A stretch of 31,275 bases of DNA, taken from assembly GCA_002436005.1 (NCBI GenBank), contig DIXG01000104.1, positions 1-31,275 of the forward strand, in the 5' to 3' direction. Shown here in pieces: positions 24,568 through 31,275 of this stretch. Source of the DNA: Anaerolineaceae bacterium UBA6086. GTDB lineage: Bacteria; Chloroflexota; Anaerolineae; Anaerolineales; Anaerolineaceae. Each line of letters starts with the position of its first letter. Positions within the stretch are counted from its first letter, which is position 1. The notes beneath the pieces are model-generated. The model worked only from the letters and a program-made list of their open reading frames with translations, searched no databases and had not been told where the DNA came from. The position numbers were made by a program, and so were the translations under genes.

Positions 24568-24678
24568 CTCATCCAGAGAGGTGGAGGGACCGGCCCAGTG
24601 ATACCTCGGCAACCACGATCGTTTATCGACGGTGCCAACTCCGGCAGACCCCACTTTCGGGGCGTTCTGGAAGATGAG
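24568..24678 (+). promoter_or_regulatory. SAM-I (S-box) riboswitch aptamer
   Basis: This RNA element binds S-adenosylmethionine and turns off methionine genes. P1 is CTCATC (24568-24573) with GATGAG (24673-24678). The conserved core follows in order: AGAGAGGTGGAGGGA, CGGCCCAGTGA, CCTCGGCAACC, a P3 helix closed by CGAT/ATCG, GGTGCCAACTCC, and a P4 hairpin CAGACCCC/GGGGCGTTCTG. One small deviation is GATACC where GAAACC is usual. The 3' strand of P1 overlaps GAGGTG (24676-24681), which can instead pair with CACCTC (24704-24709) of the terminator, so SAM binding favours termination. It precedes metH, a classical target. Confidence 0.96.
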
Positions 24679-24703
24679 GTGACGTGACCTGCGGGTTACA
24701 CTG

Positions 24704-24735
24704 CACCTCTCAACCATTGAGAGGTGATTTTTTTT
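24704..24735 (+). terminator. Riboswitch-controlled intrinsic terminator
   Basis: A perfect 9-base stem, CACCTCTCA (24704-24712) with TGAGAGGTG (24718-24726), has a 5-base loop and is followed by A and eight T (24728-24735). The competing antiterminator pairs 24676-24681 with 24704-24709 and can enclose a small helix, GTGACC (24684-24689) with GGTTAC (24694-24699). This is the expression platform of the SAM-I element. Confidence 0.93.
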
Positions 24736-24757
24736 GATAACGGTAAAGGAATTCTCT

Positions 24758-27700
24758 ATGGCAGCAAGTGTGAAAGTGTTCACCAATCGGTCCTATCTGG
24801 ATGCTATTGAAAAATCTGTGATCCTGTTTGACGGCGCCATGGGCACTAACCTGGATCGCCAGAATCTGACGCCGGAGGACTTTGGCGGAGAAAAAACAGC
24901 AGGCTGTAACGATTACCTGGTGATCACAAAACCTGAGGCTGTGGAACTGGTGCACCGCTCTTTCCTGGAAGCAGGTTCGGATGTGATCGAGACGGATACC
25001 TTCCGATCCAATCGGCTGACATTGGGCGAATTTGGGCTGGCAGAGCGCACGCTGGAGATCAACAGGGCAGCTGCTGCGCTGGCACGCAGGGTAGCGGATG
25101 AATATACCACGCCGGATAAGCCGCGTTTTGTGGCTGGATCAATGGGACCCAGCGGGAAGCTGATCTCGGCAGAAGACCCTGAAATGTCGAACATTACCTT
25201 TGACTTCCTGGTGGATCTTTTTCGTGAGCAGGCTGTGGGGTTGATTGAAGGCGGCGTCGATCTGTTGTTGATTGAAACATCGCAGGACATTTTGGAGGTC
25301 AAAGCGGTTATCCAGGGCATTCACGCTGCATTTGAGCAAACTGGCACGGTAGTGCCGATCCAGGCACAGGTCACACTGGACACCACGGGGCGCATGCTGC
25401 TGGGCACCGATATCGCCGCTGCCCGGGTGATTTTGGAGGGGATGGGGATTGATGTGATTGGCTTGAACTGCTCCACCGGGCCGGATTACATGCGCGAGCC
25501 TATTCGATATTTGACAGAGAACACTCATCTGCCCGTTTCGTGCATCCCCAACGCAGGGCTGCCGCTCAATGTGGATGGCCAGGCCGTTTATCCGATGGAG
25601 CCTGAGCCCTTTGCGGACTTGCTGTTGGAGTTTGTGAACGACTATGGCGTGCGGGTGATTGGGGGCTGCTGCGGCACGCGGGAAGATCACATCCACCTGA
25701 TTAACGAACGGCTGAACCGAAAACGAGATCTGCCTTCTGTGCCTGAAGTTGAGCCAATGCTGGCTTCGCCTGTGATGGCGGTTGGGATGCAGCAGGTGCC
25801 GCCGCCCTTCCTGATCGGTGAGCGTCTGAACACACAGGGTTCACGCCGATTTAAGCGAGCGATTTTGTCAGAAGACATCGATACGGTGGTGGAAATTGCG
25901 CGCGGACAGGTGGACAGCGGCGCGCATGGGCTGGATGTGTGCGTGGCATTGACGGAACGTGCGGATGAAGCGGATACGATGCGCACCGTTGTCAAGAAAT
26001 TATCCAACGCTGTGCCGGTGCCCTTGGTGATTGATTCGACGGAATTGGGTGTGATCGAAGCCGGGCTGAAAGCCAATCCTGGGCGCAGCCTGATCAATTC
26101 GACCCATTTTGAATCCGGACCGGAGAAAGCCAGGCAGATTTTTACACTGGCAAAGCAGCATAACGCCGCCGTGATTGTGCTCACGATTGATGAAGAGGGC
26201 ATGGCAAAGACAGCTGAAAGGAAATTGGCAGTCGCCCGGAGGATATACGACCTGGCGGTGGACCAAATTGGGTTGAACCCGCCTGACCTGGTGTATGACG
26301 CGCTCACCTTCACCCTGGCGACCGGCGACGTTGAATTGAACGATTCTGCTGTGCAGACCTTAGAGGGCATCCGCCAGATCAAAGCTGCGCTGCCGGGGGT
26401 GCTCACATCCCTGGGAGTAAGTAATGTCTCCTTTGGGTTATCTGCCCCAGCCCGGGCGGTGCTCAATTCAGTGATGCTTTTTCATGCCGTTCAGGCGGGA
26501 TTGGATATGGCTATTGTCAACCCGGCACATATCAAGCCCTATGGTGAAATCCCAGCGGATGAACGGGCTCTGGCAGAGGATCTGATCTTTAATCAACGTG
26601 AGGATGCGCTGACAAGGTTAATTGCCTACTTTGAAAACGTGGATGAGACAACGCAGTCGGAAGACCGAAACCGGATGGACCTTTCCGAATTGTCTGCGGA
26701 GGAACGCCTGCATTGGCGCATCCTGCACCGCCACAAAGCGGATGTTGAATCAGATATCGATGAGATCCTGGCGCGGGATTCAGGAAGGTCAAAATCGGAT
26801 ACAGCGGTTGAGATCCTGAACCAGGCGCTGCTGCCGGCAATGAAGGATGTGGGCGATAAGTTTGGCTCTGGAGAGCTGATCTTGCCTTTTGTGCTGCAGA
26901 GCGCCGAGGTGATGAAGGTGGCAGTGGGTTACCTTGAGAACTTTTTGGAGAAGAAGGAAGGCACCTCCAAAGGGAAATTGGTGCTGGCAACGGTTTATGG
27001 CGATGTGCACGACATTGGCAAGAACCTGGTGAAGACGATCCTCTCAAACAATGGCTACACCGTGGTGGACCTGGGCAAACAGGTGCCAGCGGAGACGATC
27101 ATCTCACGCGCAGTGGAAGAAAAGGCGGATGCCATTGGGCTGAGTGCCCTGCTGGTAAGCACCAGCAAGCAGATGCCGCTGATTGTGAACGAATTGGACC
27201 GGCGCGGGCTGTCCTTCCCGGTGTTAATCGGCGGAGCAGCCATCAATCCGCGCTTTGGCAAGCGCATCTTGCTCACAGAGAGCGGCCACTATTATCCACC
27301 CGGTGTTTTTTACTGCAAGGATGCCTTTGAAGGTCTGGCAACGATGGATGCCTTGATGCATGCTGACAAGAGAAGTGCTCTGATCGAAACGATCCATCAG
27401 GCAGCCGATTATGAGCTGGGAAAAGAACTTTCGCCTGCACAACGGACCTCTGGAAAGCCGCGCAAACGCTCTGTGGAACCCCTTGAGCGTTTACCGCAAT
27501 CGCCCCACTGGGGCCCGCGTGTAGTGGAACAGATGCCGCTGGCGATGGTGGGTGAACACCTCTCCATCAATGAGCTCTATCGCCTGTCGTGGGGAGCAAA
27601 GAATACCCATGGGTCTGAATGGGATAAGTTAAAGGCTGAATTTGACGCCCGATTGGTGCGCATGCGCAAGGATGCGGACCGAGAAGGTTGGCTGAAGCCG

Positions 27701-28285
27701 CAGGGTGTGTATGGGTATTGGCCATGCCAGTCGGAAGATAATGCGCTGTATCTCTATGACCCCGACTCGATCAACAGCCCAAACCCAGACATTGTCCAAA
27801 CCTTTGAATTTCCCCGTCAGGAAGGGGGCAATGCCTATTGCCTGGCAGATTATTTCGCCCCAAAGAGTGCTGGAATGATGGATGTGGTGGCGCTGCAGGT
27901 GGTGACGGTGGGCCATGAGGCGACCGAACGCTTTCAAGCTTTGCAGGATGCCGGCGAATATGCGGAGGGGTATTATCTGCATGGGCTGGCAGTGCAAATG
28001 GCTGAGGCTGCGGCGGATTATCTGCATGCGCATATCCTGCGTGAATTGAACCTGCCAGCCGGGCGCGGCAAACGCTATTCCTGGGGATATCCTGCCATCC
28101 CGGAACTAGAGGATCACCAGAAGGTGTTTGCCCTGCTGCCGGCTGAATCCGCTCTGGGGATGAGCCTGACCTCTGCGTACCAGTTGGTGCCTGAGCAATC
28201 AACAGCGGCAATCATTGTGCATCACCCGGAAGCCAAATATTTCAATGTAGGTACCAGCCGTGTTGAGCAGTTAATGCGGGACTGA
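24758..28285 (+). CDS. metH: Cobalamin-dependent methionine synthase
   Basis: MetH moves a methyl group from 5-methyl-tetrahydrofolate via cobalamin to homocysteine. All modules are present in 1175 residues. The homocysteine domain (about 1-325) has zinc ligands C238, C304 and C305 (GLNCSTGP, GGCCGT). The folate domain spans about 345-630 (IGERLNTQGS, DVCVALTERADE). A cap helix bundle (about 645-740) precedes the cobalamin domain with DVHDIGKN, whose H751 is the lower cobalt ligand. The activation domain (about 890-1175) has RYSWGYPAIPELEDHQKV for SAM-dependent repair. I chose the ATG at 24758, with TAAAGGA seven bases before; the in-frame TTG at 24734 lies inside the terminator. Expression should be cut by the upstream riboswitch at high SAM. 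Confidence 0.97.
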   Translation: MAASVKVFTNRSYLDAIEKSVILFDGAMGTNLDRQNLTPEDFGGEKTAGCNDYLVITKPEAVELVHRSFLEAGSDVIETDTFRSNRLTLGEFGLAERTLEINRAAAALARRVADEYTTPDKPRFVAGSMGPSGKLISAEDPEMSNITFDFLVDLFREQAVGLIEGGVDLLLIETSQDILEVKAVIQGIHAAFEQTGTVVPIQAQVTLDTTGRMLLGTDIAAARVILEGMGIDVIGLNCSTGPDYMREPIRYLTENTHLPVSCIPNAGLPLNVDGQAVYPMEPEPFADLLLEFVNDYGVRVIGGCCGTREDHIHLINERLNRKRDLPSVPEVEPMLASPVMAVGMQQVPPPFLIGERLNTQGSRRFKRAILSEDIDTVVEIARGQVDSGAHGLDVCVALTERADEADTMRTVVKKLSNAVPVPLVIDSTELGVIEAGLKANPGRSLINSTHFESGPEKARQIFTLAKQHNAAVIVLTIDEEGMAKTAERKLAVARRIYDLAVDQIGLNPPDLVYDALTFTLATGDVELNDSAVQTLEGIRQIKAALPGVLTSLGVSNVSFGLSAPARAVLNSVMLFHAVQAGLDMAIVNPAHIKPYGEIPADERALAEDLIFNQREDALTRLIAYFENVDETTQSEDRNRMDLSELSAEERLHWRILHRHKADVESDIDEILARDSGRSKSDTAVEILNQALLPAMKDVGDKFGSGELILPFVLQSAEVMKVAVGYLENFLEKKEGTSKGKLVLATVYGDVHDIGKNLVKTILSNNGYTVVDLGKQVPAETIISRAVEEKADAIGLSALLVSTSKQMPLIVNELDRRGLSFPVLIGGAAINPRFGKRILLTESGHYYPPGVFYCKDAFEGLATMDALMHADKRSALIETIHQAADYELGKELSPAQRTSGKPRKRSVEPLERLPQSPHWGPRVVEQMPLAMVGEHLSINELYRLSWGAKNTHGSEWDKLKAEFDARLVRMRKDADREGWLKPQGVYGYWPCQSEDNALYLYDPDSINSPNPDIVQTFEFPRQEGGNAYCLADYFAPKSAGMMDVVALQVVTVGHEATERFQALQDAGEYAEGYYLHGLAVQMAEAAADYLHAHILRELNLPAGRGKRYSWGYPAIPELEDHQKVFALLPAESALGMSLTSAYQLVPEQSTAAIIVHHPEAKYFNVGTSRVEQLMRD

Positions 28286-28301
28286 GGTGTGGAAGGTCGA
28301 A

Positions 28302-30173
28302 ATGGATAATAACAACAAATTCCTTGATCGATTGAACCAGGCGAGCCGTCCGATTGTGACCGATGGCGCGATGGGCACTTTATTACATGAGCATGGGATT
28401 GAGATTGATGCCTGCTTTGACGAACTGAACCTGACACATCCCGCATTTGTGGCAGAGATTCACCGCGATTACATCCAGGCAGGCGCGCAGTTGATCAAAA
28501 CCAATACCTTTGGCGCCAACCGCACCAAGCTGGACCGACATGGTTTGGAAGAACGTGTGCAGGAGATCAATGCTGCAGCGGTTAGCCTGGCGAAAAAAGT
28601 GGTCTCGGCGTCTTTCAAAGATGTGCTGATTGCCGGTGATGTTGGTCCTTTGGGGGTGCCGCTGGCGCCCTTTGGGCGAGTGCAGGTGGAGGAAGCCTAT
28701 GAAATTTATATTGAACAGATCCAGGCTTTGGTGCAATCGGGTGTGGATCTGATCCTGATTGAAACCATGGTGGATGTTTACGCCGTGCGGGCTGCCATCG
28801 ATGCTGCGCATCATGTTGATCCTGCGCTGCCAGTGATCGCCTCAATGACCTTCACACGTGACCGCAGAACGCTGCTGGGGGATACACCGCAAGAGGTCGC
28901 GCAGCGCATGCATGAAATGGGCGCGGATGTGATCGGTGTGAATTGTTCCGGGGGTCCAGCACATCTTCTGCACATTCTTAGGCAAATGAAAGCTGCTGTG
29001 CCTGAGGGGCGTTTTTCGGTGATGCCCAACGCGGGCTTTCCTGAAAACGTGGGGGGACGCATTATGTATCCTGCCGGGCCAGAGTACTTTCATGATTACA
29101 CACTGGCATTTTGGCGCTCTGGCGCAAACGTGATAGGCGGATGCTGCGGGACAACCCCTGCCCATATTGCTGTGATGGCAGAAGCGGTTGCCCAGGCGCC
29201 TGGCGATTTTCTGGTGAACCTGGTGCCTGATCTTGAATCAGCTGCTGAAGCGGACCAGGAAGCAGCCGTGGGTCGGTCCGATCTGGCTGAGAAATTGGCG
29301 GATGGAAAGTTCGTGATTGCTGTAGAGATGGACCCACCGCGCGGGCTTTCGATCCACAAACGATTGGCTGGGGCATCACTGCTGGCAGATGCCGGTGCGG
29401 ATGTGATCGATGTTGCGGATAGCCCGATGGCACGCATGCGGATGAGTCCTTGGGCAGTGTGTCATCTGATCCAGTCACAGTTTGCAATTGAAACCACGCT
29501 GCACTTCCCAACGCGCGGTCGGAATTTGCTGCGTGTGCAGGGTGACCTTTTGGCTGCCCATGCCATGAACATCCGCAATGTGTTCGTGGTGATGGGCGAC
29601 CCGACAGAAATTGGGGATTACCCCGATGCCAGCGATTCCTATGACCTGGTGCCGACAGGGCTGATTCGCCTGATCAAGGAGGGGTTCAATGTCGGTGTGG
29701 ATCATTCGGGCGGAAAAATCGGCCAGCCAACGAATTTCTTTGTTGGCGCAGCCTTAAATCTTTGCCCGAGTAAGCCTGAACGCGAAATTCATATTCTACG
29801 CAAGAAACTTGAGGCAGGTGCCGATTTTTTCCTGACACAGCCAGTGTTTGATGTTCACAAGGCGCGCTCGTTCCTCAAAATTTACGAAGATCAATATGGA
29901 CCGCTTGATGCACCAGTGCTCATGGGGGTTCTACCGCTGGTGACGGATCGCCATGCACGGTTTATCCACAATGAAGTTCCGGGCATCCTCATACCAGAGT
30001 CAATTCAAAAGCGTATGGACTCTGCGGGGGAGAATTCATCTCTCGAAGGTGCTCGCATTGCATTGGAATTAATTGAGGAAGCACGGCAGGATTTTCAGGG
30101 TATCTATTTTATGCCGGCATTTAACCGGTTCGATATGATTGCGGATATTATCGATCGGGTGAGAAACGGGTAA
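28302..30173 (+). CDS. Homocysteine S-methyltransferase / methylenetetrahydrofolate reductase fusion
   Basis: This 623-residue protein has the YitJ-type build. The N-terminal homocysteine methyltransferase domain (about 1-305) has the DGAMGTLL opening and zinc ligands C215, C281 and C282 (GVNCSGGP, GGCCGTT). The C-terminal reductase domain (about 330-623) has VEMDPPRG, a VMGDPTEIGDYP flavin/folate loop and DFFLTQPVFD. The reductase makes 5-methyl-tetrahydrofolate, the methyl donor of MetH. The partner domain repeats MetH's first module but lacks a cobalamin domain, so its methyl donor is uncertain. It begins 16 bases after metH with GGAAGG before the ATG at 28302 (a GTG at 28287 is the alternative), so both are under the same riboswitch. 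Confidence 0.95.
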   Translation: MDNNNKFLDRLNQASRPIVTDGAMGTLLHEHGIEIDACFDELNLTHPAFVAEIHRDYIQAGAQLIKTNTFGANRTKLDRHGLEERVQEINAAAVSLAKKVVSASFKDVLIAGDVGPLGVPLAPFGRVQVEEAYEIYIEQIQALVQSGVDLILIETMVDVYAVRAAIDAAHHVDPALPVIASMTFTRDRRTLLGDTPQEVAQRMHEMGADVIGVNCSGGPAHLLHILRQMKAAVPEGRFSVMPNAGFPENVGGRIMYPAGPEYFHDYTLAFWRSGANVIGGCCGTTPAHIAVMAEAVAQAPGDFLVNLVPDLESAAEADQEAAVGRSDLAEKLADGKFVIAVEMDPPRGLSIHKRLAGASLLADAGADVIDVADSPMARMRMSPWAVCHLIQSQFAIETTLHFPTRGRNLLRVQGDLLAAHAMNIRNVFVVMGDPTEIGDYPDASDSYDLVPTGLIRLIKEGFNVGVDHSGGKIGQPTNFFVGAALNLCPSKPEREIHILRKKLEAGADFFLTQPVFDVHKARSFLKIYEDQYGPLDAPVLMGVLPLVTDRHARFIHNEVPGILIPESIQKRMDSAGENSSLEGARIALELIEEARQDFQGIYFMPAFNRFDMIADIIDRVRNG

Positions 30174-30263
30174 AATTGGGTTATTAACTGGCATCAGGAC
30201 TGGCGAATTATGCTCCTCATACTAAAGGCTCATTAAAGGTAAGATTAATACAGAGGTGAAAAC

Positions 30264-31275
30264 ATGAAGAAATTTGCAATCACACGAAAATGGTTTGTCT
30301 GGTTTCTGTTGGTGGCTCTGCTGGCAGCGTGTAAGCCGGCAGCAACGCCTGACTTGGAGATGGCAGCCACTTACGCTGCTCAAACACTGATGGCGATGAC
30401 GACACCCACAGATGCCGAAACATTGGGGCCCGCTGACACTGCCACACCCACCGAGGAACTGACTGCAACCGCAACGCCGGTTCCCACGCTGGAACCTGTA
30501 GGCCCGGTGGATTTTCCTGAAAATATCAACCCTCTTACCGGAATGCCGGTTGAGGATCCTTCGATTTTGGATCGGCGGCCGGTGTTTGTTAAGGTGGCTA
30601 ATTATCCCGTCTCGGGAAGACCACATGCGGGTCTTTCAGCTGCAGATATGGTATTTGAATATTTTATTGGTTCTGGGGCAAACCGGTTTATGGGTTTGTT
30701 TTATGGGCAAGATACCGATCAAATCGGTCCGGTGCGTTCTGGGCGCCTGGTTGATCCGCATATCGTCAGCCTGTATGAGGGCATCCTCGGGATGGAATCG
30801 GCTTATGTGACCGTTTTGGATCATATCACCGATATCCTCGGCAACCGGGTAATCAGCGGCCGCGGCTCATGCCCGGCAATCTGCGATGATGGGCGTTATA
30901 TTGTGACCAGCGTCTTTGCCAATTCCGAAGCGATGAGTGAGGTGGCAGAACAAAGAGGTGTGGTCAACCAGCGCTATGTGCTGGAGGGGATGGCTTTTGA
31001 CCCCAAAGTTCCTGAAGGCGGCGCACCAGGCGAACAAGCCACCATCCTCTATGCCTATTTCAATCGTGGAGAGTGGCGTTTTGATGAGGAAAGCGGGAAG
31101 TATTTGCGCTGGATTGAAGCGGAGTCTTCCTCCACTGAGATGACCCCGCTGGTGGATCGTGTGACTGATGAACAGCTGGCATTTGCCAATGTGGTCGTGA
31201 TCTTTGCCAATCATACTGAAATAACGCCAACCCTGCACGAGATTGATATTTGGAATGTGGTCAACCAGCGGGCGG
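30264..31275 (+). CDS. DUF3048 (YerB-like) lipoprotein, 3' partial
   Basis: The frame stays open from this ATG to the window end (337 codons plus one base). A lipoprotein signal (MKKFAITRKWFVWF, then LLAAC) is followed by a Thr/Pro-rich linker (about 30-80). The DUF3048 domain begins near residue 88: NPLTGMPV, RRPVFVKVANYPVSGRPHAGLSAADMVFEY, the IGPVRSGRLVD motif, then a conserved small domain. AGAGGTGA lies a few bases before the ATG. The family is extracytoplasmic and poorly understood; the Bacillus member YerB gives the name. It lies 90 bases after the reductase fusion, with no terminator visible between, but its role is unrelated to methionine. The C-terminal domain is beyond the window. 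Confidence 0.88.
   Translation, partial: MKKFAITRKWFVWFLLVALLAACKPAATPDLEMAATYAAQTLMAMTTPTDAETLGPADTATPTEELTATATPVPTLEPVGPVDFPENINPLTGMPVEDPSILDRRPVFVKVANYPVSGRPHAGLSAADMVFEYFIGSGANRFMGLFYGQDTDQIGPVRSGRLVDPHIVSLYEGILGMESAYVTVLDHITDILGNRVISGRGSCPAICDDGRYIVTSVFANSEAMSEVAEQRGVVNQRYVLEGMAFDPKVPEGGAPGEQATILYAYFNRGEWRFDEESGKYLRWIEAESSSTEMTPLVDRVTDEQLAFANVVVIFANHTEITPTLHEIDIWNVVNQRA

Noticed and set aside
24734..24757. TTG start for metH
   Set aside because: It falls in the T tract of the riboswitch terminator; the ATG at 24758 has a good ribosome binding site.

Overview
The window looks like a chromosomal segment of a Chloroflexota bacterium, most likely class Anaerolineae. The basis is the mix of Thr/Pro-rich lipoprotein linkers, several LysM/M23 envelope proteins, a DUF3048 lipoprotein, a membrane-fusion protein anchored as a lipoprotein, and moderate GC. 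This placement is inference from gene content; no rRNA or tRNA gene is visible.

Layout. (1) 1-5.7 kb holds envelope genes: two tandem paralogous M23-like proteins on +, the first cut by the window edge, then a canonical LysM-M23 endopeptidase and an M1-type metallopeptidase lipoprotein on -. (2) 5.8-7.1 kb is an MFS exporter, closed by a terminator hairpin facing an OsmC-family gene. (3) 7.3-13.05 kb is a long minus-strand run, in transcription order: a small membrane protein, selA, an M24 peptidase, tsaD, an ECF sigma factor, an RsrA-like zinc anti-sigma factor with a His-rich tail, a zinc-ribbon protein and OsmC. The last four look like a thiol or metal stress module. (4) 13.2-14.0 kb is a type II pantothenate kinase.

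(5) 14.27-23.94 kb is a lower-GC block transcribed only on +. It contains a winged-helix regulator, two overlapping ABC ATPase genes, an ABC-2 permease, a HlyD-like lipoprotein, a DegV protein, a PlsY-like membrane protein with altered motifs, a hotdog thioesterase, an unknown six-helix membrane protein, a metallo-beta-lactamase-fold hydrolase and a second DegV protein. It reads as a regulated export system joined to a fatty-acid or acyl-lipid module, and is my main candidate for an undescribed system. A 15-base exact repeat lies at both edges and an IS30-type transposase remnant lies at the right edge.

(6) 24.5-30.2 kb is methionine metabolism: a promoter, a SAM-I riboswitch with an intrinsic terminator, full-length cobalamin-dependent metH, and a homocysteine methyltransferase/methylenetetrahydrofolate reductase fusion. 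The fusion's reductase half supplies the methyl-folate that MetH uses, and the riboswitch shuts the operon off when SAM is plentiful. (7) 30.26 kb to the end is the 5' part of a DUF3048 lipoprotein gene that runs out of the window.
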